A stretch of DNA of 64,000 nucleotides from Halalkalibaculum roseum (GTDB taxonomy: Bacteria; Bacteroidota; Rhodothermia; Balneolales; Balneolaceae): assembly GCF_011059145.1 (NCBI RefSeq), contig NZ_JAALLT010000002.1, forward strand, positions 892,178 through 956,177, read 5' to 3'. The notes under the pieces were generated by a model. It saw nothing but the letters and a program-made list of their open reading frames with translations. It was not told the origin of the DNA and made no database searches. Positions within the stretch are counted from its first letter, which is position 1. Every line of letters starts with the position of its first letter. The translations under genes were made by a program, and so were the position numbers. Positions 54,180 to 63,303 of this stretch are shown one piece after another.

Positions 54180-55823
54180 CTAATTTTGAGGTCTTATGGG
54201 ATAAACATCCGGCGAGACGGTGAGATCGGAGGTAAAACCTTGTTTAACCGGAATATTATTCCTGATAAAGTAAGGCTCTGGAGCTCTATAGGGCTGTACA
54301 CTACCATGATCCCATTTCCCGTTGTTATTCAAGTCTTCAAATAATGTTACCTGGTATTGTAATGGTGGCAGTTCTCTTATGATAATCTGCTTCGAAAACG
54401 TAGTGTCGGTCATAATGCCGCGTTCCTTTGACCGTATCAAGAGATTGTAGGTATTGGAACGAGTGGTATCTGCCAGCCGTATATCAAGCTGCCCCAGCTT
54501 TGATGAGTGCCAGATTTCGGGACTAAGACTGATATGATCATTTGAAATTGGATCCCATATGCGAAATTCATAATCCAACCCGTCTTTCCACCTATCCTCC
54601 GGATCAATTAAAAAGCTGTTATTTACGCTTCGGGCCTGTGGCCAGCTTTCAATAAGTTGGTTTCCTTCAACTACTTTAAGTGAATCGCGTATCACATTAT
54701 CACTTATAGGATTAGCATAAATAATTTCAATAGATTCTGCCGGATAGATTCCTGTAGTACGTTTCCGCCTAATAATTCGCTGGGCGGTAGTGTCTTCCTG
54801 GGCTGATCCCGTAATATCAAATGATGTGGAATCAGTAAGGTTTCCCGCCGCATCGCTGATATCTTTTACCCTCACATTATAGGACTCCTGCTCAAGGAGG
54901 GCTTCACCGGCCTGAGCAAATAGCACATAGGGCTCTTCAGGCTGGCGATACAAGGGGTATGCCTCGGTAAAAGAATTACCCAGTGAATCGGTTATAGTGA
55001 TGCTAGTACTATCAAGAATCTCAACATTTTCACTGAAACGCATCCTTAAACGTCGGCTTGAAAAGAGTCCTATTCCCTGAAGTATAGCCTTTGTGGTATC
55101 CGAATTGGCAATATAGAGCGTACTCAGGGTATCTGACCCCGCCTTTTCCAACTCAATTAATTCCCTACTGAATGGTTGCGCTCTCTCCCGTTCCGTATCC
55201 CATACTTTGTTCCTGTTACGGTCATCAACCCAGAACGCCTTATAGGTTCCCTGCCTTAGGTAAGAAAACTGAAAGACGCCGCCGGTGTCAGTCTCAGCTA
55301 TATAATTGGCCTTTTGATCCAAATTAAGAGGAGTTCGATATAGCAGAATTTTATGGCCTTCATTACCTTCGCCTGTTTGCGCATCCAGAACTTTGCCTCT
55401 CAACTCCCCCTGGTCTATTTCAGGTCCGGTTGAAAACGCCAATTTTTGCGGAGCAGCCAGCTTATTGCCATTGGTATCAGACAAACCTGTCCCGATAGTT
55501 ACAATAAGAGTGGTAAGGTCAGGCAGCGAGCTTTCAAATACTATGGATACGGACTTCCTTCCCCAGTCAATGGAGTAAGGTATACCTATATCGGGTTCAA
55601 CCGTAACTTCCCCGCTGAGGGAGCTTCTGTTTACGAACTCAGAAAAATGGAAGGTTACTTTACGCTTGGTGAAATTGGTGGCACCTGATTCAGGCTCGGT
55701 AGCTACAACTTCCGGGCCTTGCCTATCAGGTGGGCCCCCGGTGGGACTTGTAGGCGTAGCGCATGAATATGCGATAGCAACAATGCAAAAAAGGATCGAA
55801 ATTCTAAAAAAATGAGTCAACAA
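54180..55823 (-). CDS. Ig-like (SbsA/Big_5 type) domain lipoprotein
   Basis: 547 residues. Lipobox Cys21 (AIAYSC) and a proline-rich TPTSPTGGPPDRQGP linker, then a Big_5-like domain (VVATEPESGATNFTKRKVTFHFSEFVN) and further beta-rich segments, ending in a DLNNNGKWDHG loop. This is a common Bacteroidota envelope lipoprotein of unknown role, often near mprF-like genes; I infer a structural or surface role. Directly upstream of mprF with a 6-bp gap, so they are co-transcribed. Confidence 0.8.
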   Translation of the reverse strand: MLTHFFRISILFCIVAIAYSCATPTSPTGGPPDRQGPEVVATEPESGATNFTKRKVTFHFSEFVNRSSLSGEVTVEPDIGIPYSIDWGRKSVSIVFESSLPDLTTLIVTIGTGLSDTNGNKLAAPQKLAFSTGPEIDQGELRGKVLDAQTGEGNEGHKILLYRTPLNLDQKANYIAETDTGGVFQFSYLRQGTYKAFWVDDRNRNKVWDTERERAQPFSRELIELEKAGSDTLSTLYIANSDTTKAILQGIGLFSSRRLRMRFSENVEILDSTSITITDSLGNSFTEAYPLYRQPEEPYVLFAQAGEALLEQESYNVRVKDISDAAGNLTDSTSFDITGSAQEDTTAQRIIRRKRTTGIYPAESIEIIYANPISDNVIRDSLKVVEGNQLIESWPQARSVNNSFLIDPEDRWKDGLDYEFRIWDPISNDHISLSPEIWHSSKLGQLDIRLADTTRSNTYNLLIRSKERGIMTDTTFSKQIIIRELPPLQYQVTLFEDLNNNGKWDHGSVQPYRAPEPYFIRNNIPVKQGFTSDLTVSPDVYPIRPQN

Positions 55824-55978
55824 ATTGGCGCCTGTTGGTATATATTTGAAAAGAACCCGGTATAACGGTCAAAATCAGTTATGAGAGTATAAGACTTGTT
55901 TATCACATACGTTATCGAATCGGTAAAAATAGTGTATTATTTCATTCTGCTTCAAATTGAATTTCCTGGAATTCTTCT

Positions 55979-57298
55979 ATGGGCTTAAAATCGGCTACAT
56001 ACTCTTTTATTGGACTGCTATTCTTGACCTCTGTCAACGGGTGTGCCAGCTATCAATTGGATGAAGCACAGCACAGTCTACGGTCAACGTTCGCAGCCCG
56101 CGATTTCGACAGGACCGTACAGCTACTCGAAAACTACGAAAATAAAGGCATCTATAAAGACAAAGACCATGTACTGTTCAACCTAGAGATGGGCATGGCG
56201 CAACATTTTAACAACCAGTTTGACAGCAGCTCTTCCCACCTTTCAGAAGCAGAAGAACAGATAGAGCAATTATACACCAAAAGCATAAGCAGGGGCTTAC
56301 AATCTTTCTTGTTAACCAATGATAACTCATTGGAATACAATGGAGAAGATTATGAAGATATCTACCTGAATGTATTCAAAAGCCTTAATTTCATACATCA
56401 GAATAATATAGAAGCTGCATTGGTGGAAGCTCGTCGCATTGCGTTTAAGCTTTCACAACTGGAAATGAAATACAAAGGAATAGCCAAAGCACTGGCTCAA
56501 TCTGATACCCTTGGTCGCACAGAATGGAAAGCCGGTGAAGCCAATGTGCAAAATAGTGTGCTGGGACATTATCTGTCCGGACTTTTGTATGCTAAAAACG
56601 GGAAACCTGATGATGCCCGCATTGAATACGAGAAGATGCTAGAAGCTTTCACTGATCAACCTGGTATCTATCGGTTTCAGAGACCTGATAAAGAAGCTAT
56701 GATGAGGATCAAAGATCCGGACTCCTTTAATCTGTTACTTACAGGGTTTGCGGGTAGAGCACCTATAAAAAGGCAGAATGACGTTCGAACCTACCTGCCT
56801 CAGGAAGATATTTACTTAAAGTTCTCCCTGCCAAGCCTGCATTTGTATCGTTCACAGGTCAATAGTGTAGAAGCTGTCATTAATGATACCCTCCGCATAC
56901 CTGTCTATCTGATGGAAGAGATGGATATCGTGGCCAAAGAAGTATACAAAGTAAAAGAACCGATCATTTATTCGAGGGCTTTTGCACGATCCCTGGTTAA
57001 AGCTATAGGTACCAACACCATAAGCCGTGCAATCGAAAAGAAAAATGACGATCTGGGTGTGCTCGCAAATATATTCGGGAAAATCGGCCAGGAAATAACT
57101 GAAAAGGCTGATTTGCGGAGCTGGCAGACCATGCCGGGCAAGGCATTTGCCAATGTGATTAAACTGAATCTCGGTGAACATACTGTCAGGATGGAGTATT
57201 TAGATGAACGCGGCCGAATATTGTATACCTCAGAGAAACAGATACGGCTTAGGTCCGGGGAAACACTAGAGCTTGTAGAAACCCTTTATTGGAATTAA
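55979..57298 (+). CDS. COG3014-like lipoprotein
   Basis: 439 residues. Signal with Cys22 (VNGC). Helical, TPR-like in the middle (QSFLLTNDNS, YLNVFKSLNFIHQNNIEAALVEARRIAFKL, LSGLLYAKNGKPDDARIEYEKML), then a beta-rich C-terminal part (HTVRMEYLDERGRILYTSEKQI). It resembles the COG3014 family, which tends to sit beside LpoB genes, as here (51-bp gap). A link to peptidoglycan synthesis is inferred from that company. Transcribed divergently from the Ig-like gene. Confidence 0.72.
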   Translation: MGLKSATYSFIGLLFLTSVNGCASYQLDEAQHSLRSTFAARDFDRTVQLLENYENKGIYKDKDHVLFNLEMGMAQHFNNQFDSSSSHLSEAEEQIEQLYTKSISRGLQSFLLTNDNSLEYNGEDYEDIYLNVFKSLNFIHQNNIEAALVEARRIAFKLSQLEMKYKGIAKALAQSDTLGRTEWKAGEANVQNSVLGHYLSGLLYAKNGKPDDARIEYEKMLEAFTDQPGIYRFQRPDKEAMMRIKDPDSFNLLLTGFAGRAPIKRQNDVRTYLPQEDIYLKFSLPSLHLYRSQVNSVEAVINDTLRIPVYLMEEMDIVAKEVYKVKEPIIYSRAFARSLVKAIGTNTISRAIEKKNDDLGVLANIFGKIGQEITEKADLRSWQTMPGKAFANVIKLNLGEHTVRMEYLDERGRILYTSEKQIRLRSGETLELVETLYWN

Positions 57299-57349
57299 AA
57301 AAGTTATGCAGGAACCTTACATTAAACTAAAACTTAATACACCAGAATT

Positions 57350-57952
57350 ATGAAAAATCTACTGCTGTTTTCACTTACAATTCTTTTGGCTGTAGCCTGT
57401 ACACCTTCTCAAAAGATAAGCCGCGTCGATCCCGGCACACAAACCGATTTATCGGGAGGGTGGAATGATACGGATGCCCGACTGGTAGCCGAAGAGATGA
57501 TCTCCGACGTTGTTTCCAAGCCCTGGCTCGATCAGTTCAACCGTTCTGAAGGTAAACCCCCTGTACTTATTGTGGGGAGAGTTCGCAATGAAACCATGGA
57601 GCATATCGATACCGAGGTTTTCACCAAAGAGATGGAACGGGTATTTGTTAACACCGGCAAAGTAACGATGGTAGCAGACAGCCGTGAGCGCGAACAAATA
57701 CGCGATGAGCGCGCCGATCAACAGCAATATGCTTCCTACGAAACCACCAAAAAGATGGCCATGGAGCTGGGCGCTGATTTCATGCTCATTGGCAATATCA
57801 ACTCCATAGTGGAAGAATCGGTAAGCGGCAAAGAAGCAGCTGTCTTTTATACCGTTAATCTGGAGCTCGTAAATGTCGAAACCAACCAGAAAGTTTGGAT
57901 CGGTAACAAAAAAATCAAAAAAATCATCGAACGAAGAAATTTCAGAGGCTAG
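57350..57952 (+). CDS. LpoB-family penicillin-binding-protein activator lipoprotein
   Basis: 200 residues. Lipobox Cys17 (LLAVAC). Mature part has the LpoB pattern: DPGTQTDLSGGWNDTDARLVAEEMI, PVLIVGRVRNET, HIDTEVFTKEMERVF, LGADFMLIGNINS and NLELVNVETNQKVW. LpoB spans from the outer membrane to activate PBP1b; in this lineage the partner PBP is elsewhere. It follows the COG3014-like gene and is followed by a composite repeat. Confidence 0.85.
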   Translation: MKNLLLFSLTILLAVACTPSQKISRVDPGTQTDLSGGWNDTDARLVAEEMISDVVSKPWLDQFNRSEGKPPVLIVGRVRNETMEHIDTEVFTKEMERVFVNTGKVTMVADSREREQIRDERADQQQYASYETTKKMAMELGADFMLIGNINSIVEESVSGKEAAVFYTVNLELVNVETNQKVWIGNKKIKKIIERRNFRG

Positions 57953-57957
57953 TTTTT

Positions 57958-58113
57958 GGGTATAGGGCATAAGGTATAAGGGATAATGGCTTTCTTATCA
58001 CTATAATATGATTGTGTTCGAAAAAGTGAAGGGCTGTTTCACAGAGTTGCACGGAGGTACCACAGAGTTGCACAGAGGAATTAAACTATACCTTATACCT
58101 TATACCCTATACC
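57958..58113. repeat. Composite repeat: 7-bp inverted arms around phased CACAGAG array
   Basis: Left arm 57958-57986 (GGGTATAGGGCATAAGG...) and right arm 58086-58113 (TATACCT/TATACCT/TATACCC units) are inverted copies with about 25 of 28 matching bases. Both are made of 7-bp units. Between them, at 58040-58077, lie CACAGAG, CACGGAG, CACAGAG and CACAGAG at steps of 10, 11 and 10 bp. Total 156 bp, no ORF. It has the build of a small non-autonomous element, though no target duplication was found. Confidence 0.75.
58040..58077. repeat. Phased CACAGAG repeat, four copies at 10-11-10 bp
   Basis: CACAGAG (58040), CACGGAG (58050), CACAGAG (58061), CACAGAG (58071). Identical step pattern to the reverse-complement copy at 2765-2802. 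Contained in the composite element. Confidence 0.75.
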
Positions 58114-58186
58114 TCCTCCCTCCTATACCTTCTATCCAAAAACCTTTATATTCCGCTTCCTAAAACAATCAAAAGAAACCGATTAA

Positions 58187-59623
58187 ATGGAAGTAGCCAG
58201 TAAGCCGATATTTAACACCCTAAACCGACCGGCTCTTTACACCGATTTTTATGAACTGACCATGGCCCAGGGTTATTTCCTTTCCGGTCGCAAAGATGAA
58301 CAGGCCTGCTTCAATTACTTTTTCCGGGACCTACCCTTCGATGGCGGTTATGTAGTATTTGCCGGCCTGGGAGATTTCCTCGAAATCCTTGAGAATTTCC
58401 GATTCCATGACGATGAGTTGGAATATCTGAAAGAGCAAGGCTTTCGTCCTGAATTTCTGGAATACCTTAAGGATTTTGAATTAGAAGTTAGTATTGATTC
58501 GGTTAAAGAAGGGGAAATTGTGTTTCCCCTGGAACCGGTGGTACAGGTCAGGGGGAATATCATTCAGACCCAGCTATTGGAGACCTTACTGCTCAACATC
58601 CTCAACTTTGAATCCCTGATCGCAACCAAGGCAGCCCGTCTGAAATATGCTGCGGGAGAACGGAAAGTACTTGACTTTGGCCTGCGCCGTGCTCAGGGTT
58701 TTGGAGGCATTCAGGCCAGCAAGGCAGCCATAATTGGCGGGGTTGAAGCTACATCCAATGTTTACTCCTCATTTGTTCACGGCATCCCGGCCAGCGGGAC
58801 CATGGCTCATTCCTGGATTCAGTCTTTTGATGATGAGATCACCGCTTTTCGAAAATATGCTGAGTATTATCCAGACAACTGTATACTGCTCGTGGACACC
58901 TATGACACCCTTGCAAGTGGGGTTCCAAACGCCATAACAGTTGCTAAAGAGTTGGAAGAGAAAGGCCATAAATTACAAGGTATCCGGCTTGACAGCGGTG
59001 ACCTGGCTTATTTTTCCAGAAAGGCAAGAAATCAGCTTGACCGCGCCGGTCTGGATTATGTTAAAATTGCCGTATCCAACCAGTTGGATGAACGCCTGAT
59101 AAAAAGCCTCCTTGGCCAGGAAGCTCCTATAGACCTGTTTGGCGTTGGGACACGATTGGTTACCGGACACGAAACTCCTGCCCTTGATGGAGTCTACAAA
59201 CTCACTTCGGTCAATAATGAGCCCAAGCTCAAGATTTCCGAAAATGTTGAAAAGATAACCCTACCGGGCAACAAAAAGCTGATACGCTACTACGATGACC
59301 GGGGTCGGTTCTATGGTGACGGCATTATGCTTAAAGAAGAAGGCACCGTAGATACAATTTATCATCCCTATTACCCTGCGAAACATACTAAAGTCACGGA
59401 TTTCGAATCTGAAATGCTTCTTTATGAAGTAATGAGAAACGGAGAACTCACAGATGGGGTACCAACTCCCGGAGATAGTGCAAAATATGCCAAACAACGA
59501 CTTGAGAAATTAAACGCTGAACACAAACGTTTTGACAATCCTCACATTTACAAGATCGGCATAAGTAAAAAGCTGATGGATCTGCGCGATGAACTGGCAC
59601 AATCACTAAAGAAAAATAACTGA
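58187..59623 (+). CDS. pncB: Nicotinate phosphoribosyltransferase
   Basis: 478 residues. Converts nicotinate and PRPP to nicotinate mononucleotide in NAD salvage. NAPRTase motifs: YTDFYELTMAQGYF at the start, DFGLRRAQG, the phosphoribosyl-binding VDTYDTL region, IRLDSGDLAYFS, and GVGTRLVTG. The order matches the longer bacterial type. It is 9 bp before pncA, forming a compact salvage operon. The start codon at 58187 lies just after the composite repeat. Confidence 0.95.
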   Translation: MEVASKPIFNTLNRPALYTDFYELTMAQGYFLSGRKDEQACFNYFFRDLPFDGGYVVFAGLGDFLEILENFRFHDDELEYLKEQGFRPEFLEYLKDFELEVSIDSVKEGEIVFPLEPVVQVRGNIIQTQLLETLLLNILNFESLIATKAARLKYAAGERKVLDFGLRRAQGFGGIQASKAAIIGGVEATSNVYSSFVHGIPASGTMAHSWIQSFDDEITAFRKYAEYYPDNCILLVDTYDTLASGVPNAITVAKELEEKGHKLQGIRLDSGDLAYFSRKARNQLDRAGLDYVKIAVSNQLDERLIKSLLGQEAPIDLFGVGTRLVTGHETPALDGVYKLTSVNNEPKLKISENVEKITLPGNKKLIRYYDDRGRFYGDGIMLKEEGTVDTIYHPYYPAKHTKVTDFESEMLLYEVMRNGELTDGVPTPGDSAKYAKQRLEKLNAEHKRFDNPHIYKIGISKKLMDLRDELAQSLKKNN

Positions 59624-59632
59624 TTCATTATC

Positions 59633-60253
59633 ATGGATGCACTTATAATCATTGACGTTCAGAATGATTTTTGTCCCGGCGGAGCCCTGGAAGTCCCAAA
59701 TGGCGACCAAGTAGTTCCGGTGATAAATCAACTAAACCGGCATTTTGAACGGGTAATTCAAACGCAGGACTGGCATCCGGAAGGACATTCTTCTTTTGCT
59801 TCTTCTCATCAGGGTAAAGAACCCTACGAAACCATTGAAGTCTCTTACGGCGAGCAGGTGCTCTGGCCCGATCACTGCGTGCAGAATGAAAAAGGATCAG
59901 ATTTTCACCCCGATTTGGAAACCAAGCCTACCCAACTGATCATTCGTAAGGGTTTTCGTAAAGATATTGATTCCTATTCTGCCTTCTACGAAAATGATAA
60001 TAAAACCTCGACCGGACTCGCCGGTTATCTCCGGGAAAGAGGGATTGACCATATCTATGCTTGCGGACTTGCTACAGACTTCTGCGTAAAATGGTCGGTC
60101 ATAGATGGGCTCAATGAAGGTTTTCAAGTTACGGTGATTGAAGATGCCGTAAAAGGTATTGATATGGATGGATCGGTTGCCGCAGCCTGGGATGAAATGA
60201 AACAGGCCGGTGCTCAAAGAACAACCTCCGATCACATTTTGAACGGTTCTTAA
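59633..60253 (+). CDS. pncA: Nicotinamidase
   Basis: 206 residues, cysteine-hydrolase fold. The catalytic triad is visible: Asp8 (IIDVQNDF), Lys106 (IIRKGF) and Cys151 (GLATDFCVKW). Metal-site residues lie in DWHPEGHSSF and WPDHC. Hydrolyses nicotinamide to nicotinate, the substrate of PncB encoded 9 bp upstream. No unusual features. Confidence 0.95.
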   Translation: MDALIIIDVQNDFCPGGALEVPNGDQVVPVINQLNRHFERVIQTQDWHPEGHSSFASSHQGKEPYETIEVSYGEQVLWPDHCVQNEKGSDFHPDLETKPTQLIIRKGFRKDIDSYSAFYENDNKTSTGLAGYLRERGIDHIYACGLATDFCVKWSVIDGLNEGFQVTVIEDAVKGIDMDGSVAAAWDEMKQAGAQRTTSDHILNGS

Positions 60254-60444
60254 AGGTAACCGGATCTCCACTGCTTTAGTTAGGGTATATTCATCCCGTC
60301 TACCGGTGAGTTGGGGGATATCTCCAACAGATTAAATGCCTTTAGCGATGTTGTACTCTATCTTCAAAACCGAAATCGCATTACCGTAATCATAACTCGC
60401 TGATTTTATTTTTTCAATAATTCCGACTAACAATTCATTCACAT

Positions 60445-61551
60445 ATGAACAGCAGCTTTGACTATTGTATTCTTGGAGCTGGACTGGCTGGTTTATCACT
60501 GGCTGATTCCCTGCAGGAACATGATTTGGAGGTATGTGTCATTGAAAAAGATGATATCGGTTCCGGGGCATCCGGAACACCCGGTGGACTGGTAAATCCC
60601 GCAACCGGCAGACGTGCTACCAAGAGCTGGAAGGCCGAAGCTTGCTACGAGGCAATCGCTGAGAACCTTGAAATGGTTTCTCACTACTCCAAGACTCCCT
60701 TTTATCGTAATAACGGGGTGCTTAGGCCGGCATTAACAAAGAAAATGGCTGGTAAAATGCGAGAACGCTTCCGGGAGACCACCTGGAGTGAGGGGTGGTG
60801 CCATTGGCTCCCCGAAGTTGAGATTAAAGAAAAACATCCCGGAATAACCTGCATTGAAGGCGGGCTATGGTTACCTGTAGGCATTACGGTTGATGTGGGT
60901 CGCTACTTACAGGCTTACGGATCCTACCTGCAAGAAAAGGGAGTTCATATTATTACCGGTTTCGAGCCGAAACCCAATAATTCCTCGACTGGGTGGGAAA
61001 TACGTCACAATGGACATCATGTTGATGCTGAAAACCTGGTGTATGCCACCGGCTACGGTACGCTTTCTGTAGAGTATTGGAAAAACATCGATTTCCATCC
61101 TATCAAAGGTCAGGTTGCCACCTTTCAATCAAATTCTGACCCACTAGGTTTTGATCACTCCCTTTCCAGCTTAGGATATATCGCGAATTTGGGAGGAGCA
61201 GAGGATAATACTTTCATTCAGGGAAGCACTTATGAGCATGATTTTGAAGACACTGCTCCCAGCACCTATGGCAAAGATTACCTGAGAAAACGGCTCCGTC
61301 GTATCCTGCCGGGGCTCGAGGAACATTCAGAAATTATCGATCAGTGGTCCGGGGTTCGCCTCTCTACTCCTAACCGCAAACCGGTGTTGGGACGGCATCC
61401 TGAAATACAGAATCTGCATTTATTTGCAGGATTAGGCTCAAAAGGACTACTCTATGGAAAATTTTTGGCCGAACACTATGTAGATCACCTGCTAAACGGA
61501 ACCGACCTTTTCGATGAGATTAGCATTCATCGTATGCTTGAAAAGAATTAA
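60445..61551 (+). CDS. FAD-dependent (DAO-family) oxidoreductase
   Basis: 368 residues. GAGLAGLSLADSL is the FAD-binding motif (residues about 10-22), followed by EKDDIGSGASGTPGGLVNP and GQVATFQ in the FAD/substrate domain, then a C-terminal FAGLGSKGLLYG segment contacting FAD. It resembles the oxidoreductase half of MnmC (tRNA mnm5U formation) and amino-acid oxidases; a stand-alone MnmC-like role is possible but unproven. 191 bp after pncA, with no obvious operon partner. Convergent with the following small gene. Confidence 0.82.
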   Translation: MNSSFDYCILGAGLAGLSLADSLQEHDLEVCVIEKDDIGSGASGTPGGLVNPATGRRATKSWKAEACYEAIAENLEMVSHYSKTPFYRNNGVLRPALTKKMAGKMRERFRETTWSEGWCHWLPEVEIKEKHPGITCIEGGLWLPVGITVDVGRYLQAYGSYLQEKGVHIITGFEPKPNNSSTGWEIRHNGHHVDAENLVYATGYGTLSVEYWKNIDFHPIKGQVATFQSNSDPLGFDHSLSSLGYIANLGGAEDNTFIQGSTYEHDFEDTAPSTYGKDYLRKRLRRILPGLEEHSEIIDQWSGVRLSTPNRKPVLGRHPEIQNLHLFAGLGSKGLLYGKFLAEHYVDHLLNGTDLFDEISIHRMLEKN

Positions 61552-61622
61552 CATGATTCTTTCTAAGAACGGCAGGGTGCGATAAGAAAGGAGTTCAAAG
61601 TAATATGCTGCTTGCTTTTACC

Positions 61623-61967
61623 CTACTCACTGAGGTGTTCATCCGATAGCAGTTCCCCTCTGCTATTTACCTCCCAGCTGCCGTAAAGAGGCTGCTTGTT
61701 AAGATGCTCTATCTTGCGATTTACATACTGAATTTTCTTCTGGGCATCTTCCCTACTTTCCAATATATAGCGAACCTTCATCCAGGCATATATTTCATCC
61801 TCTGGCTCACCATTCCAATAAAAACTGAACAGTTTCAATACCTCATCTTCATAGGTGTCGGAAGTGAAACGCTTCACAAAGTAAGCTAGAACATAACTTA
61901 ACGGGATGACGATAAGCAGGGCGACCAGTTCAAATATGGCATTTTTGATCTCAGGCATAAAGCTCAA
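61623..61967 (-). CDS. Small single-span membrane protein, unknown function
   Basis: 114 residues: one hydrophobic segment (about residues 10-31), then a charged soluble tail with coiled-coil-like AQKKIQYVNRKIEHLNK. No family recognised. The tail should lie in the cytosol or periplasm depending on topology. The gene has normal codon use and a clear stop, so it is likely real. Confidence 0.55.
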   Translation of the reverse strand: MSFMPEIKNAIFELVALLIVIPLSYVLAYFVKRFTSDTYEDEVLKLFSFYWNGEPEDEIYAWMKVRYILESREDAQKKIQYVNRKIEHLNKQPLYGSWEVNSRGELLSDEHLSE

Positions 61968-62314
61968 TTTCCAAATACAACCAAATCATCCATCGGTGCA
62001 TTTCAACTTTATCCGAGTAAATGGATAAATCTACCATGATTTAGGCGTGTATTCATATCTAACCCCTCAGATACAAGAACGTTGATCTTACTACATTACA
62101 CCAACTGTGAACGTCCCTGTTTCCTTGGCATAACTCTTCATTTATAATAAAGGTACCTTTAACTTCATTCACACACAATTAATCTGTGCTAATATTAATG
62201 GCTCAAAAGATTCTGGGATTTATCATTTTTTGGAATCTATGTCTCAAACTCATTACTATTGGCTGGATAAGTAATTATACATCCTACGTATTATAACCTC
62301 TATTTCGGTGCGGA
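61968..62314. other. Non-coding region upstream of BASS transporter
   Basis: No ORF, repeat or RNA gene recognised. It includes a possible promoter: TTTG at 62229-62232, 21 bp, TACTATTG at 62254-62261, about 54 bp before the start codon at 62315. Otherwise I see nothing in it. Confidence 0.4.
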
Positions 62315-63241
62315 ATGAATGAATCTATAGATGCTTTGCGACTAAACCTGGGAGATGGTGGATTGCTCATTATGAACGTCTCTCTTGCGGTTATCATGTT
62401 CGGCGTCGCACTTGAATTGACTATTGAAGATTTTCGCAATGTAGTACGGAACCCGCGTTCGACGATAGTAGGGTTATTTTCACAGTTTCTTCTACTGCCG
62501 CTAATTACATTTCTTATTGTCTGGTTTCTCGAACCTAATGCAAGTATGGCACTCGGAATGTTCATGGTAGCTGCTTGTCCCGGCGGGAATATTTCCAATT
62601 TCTTTTCGGTATTGTCTAAAGGAAATGCTGCACTATCTGTAAGCCTTACCGCAATTGCCACTTTACTGGCCATCGTCATGACTCCGTTTAACTTCACTCT
62701 GTGGGCCAGCCTGTATGGTCCGACAAATGAGATACTGCGGGAAGTAAGTCTGAATCTTTTTGAAGTATTCAAAATCATCGTCCTGATTCTCGGTATTCCC
62801 TTACTAATGGGAATGGCCCTGAGACATTACCGGGAAAAGCTGGCACTCAGGATTTCACCATGGATTAAAGGCTTTGGTGTGGTATTCTTTGCAGGATTTG
62901 TATTGGTGGCTTTTGGCATGAATTATGAAAACTTCATAACCTATGTGCACTTGGTACTTTTGCTGGTTTTTATTCACAACGCATTCGCCCTTGCGGGAGC
63001 ATACGGGGTAGCCAGCATGGCTAATCTATCCTTTGAAGACCGTAAATCCATTGCAATCGAAACAGGTATTCAAAATTCGGGACTCGGCTTGCTGCTGATC
63101 TTCAACTTCTTTGAAGGTCTTGGGGGTATGGCACTGGTTGCAGCCTGGTGGGGTATCTGGCATATCATCGTAGGGCTGACACTCGGATGGTACTGGTCCA
63201 TCGGCAAATCAGCCCTGCAAGGTGTTTTGGGAAAAACGTAG
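62315..63241 (+). CDS. BASS-family (bile acid:Na+ symporter-like) transporter
   Basis: 308 residues, about ten hydrophobic segments, inner membrane. BASS motifs: AACPGGNISNFFSVLSKGNAALS in the middle (Na+ site region) and ETGIQNSGLGLLLIFNFF in the second half. Bacterial members import organic anions such as pantoate, pyruvate or bile-acid-like compounds; substrate not readable. Single gene, convergent with the GH97 gene across 62 bp. Confidence 0.9.
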   Translation: MNESIDALRLNLGDGGLLIMNVSLAVIMFGVALELTIEDFRNVVRNPRSTIVGLFSQFLLLPLITFLIVWFLEPNASMALGMFMVAACPGGNISNFFSVLSKGNAALSVSLTAIATLLAIVMTPFNFTLWASLYGPTNEILREVSLNLFEVFKIIVLILGIPLLMGMALRHYREKLALRISPWIKGFGVVFFAGFVLVAFGMNYENFITYVHLVLLLVFIHNAFALAGAYGVASMANLSFEDRKSIAIETGIQNSGLGLLLIFNFFEGLGGMALVAAWWGIWHIIVGLTLGWYWSIGKSALQGVLGKT

Positions 63242-63303
63242 CACCAGTACCTTTGCGATGGTTTGCGCAATGCCTAAGCTTACATTCTGTATATAAGGCT
63301 ATT

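Noticed and set aside
57958-58113. CRISPR array or plasmid iterons
   Set aside because: Units are only 7-11 bp, there are no unique spacers of constant length, and no Cas or replication genes are near.
58140-58186. Transposase or insertion-sequence remnant next to the composite repeat
   Set aside because: No transposase coding sequence or target-site duplication was seen around 57958-58113.
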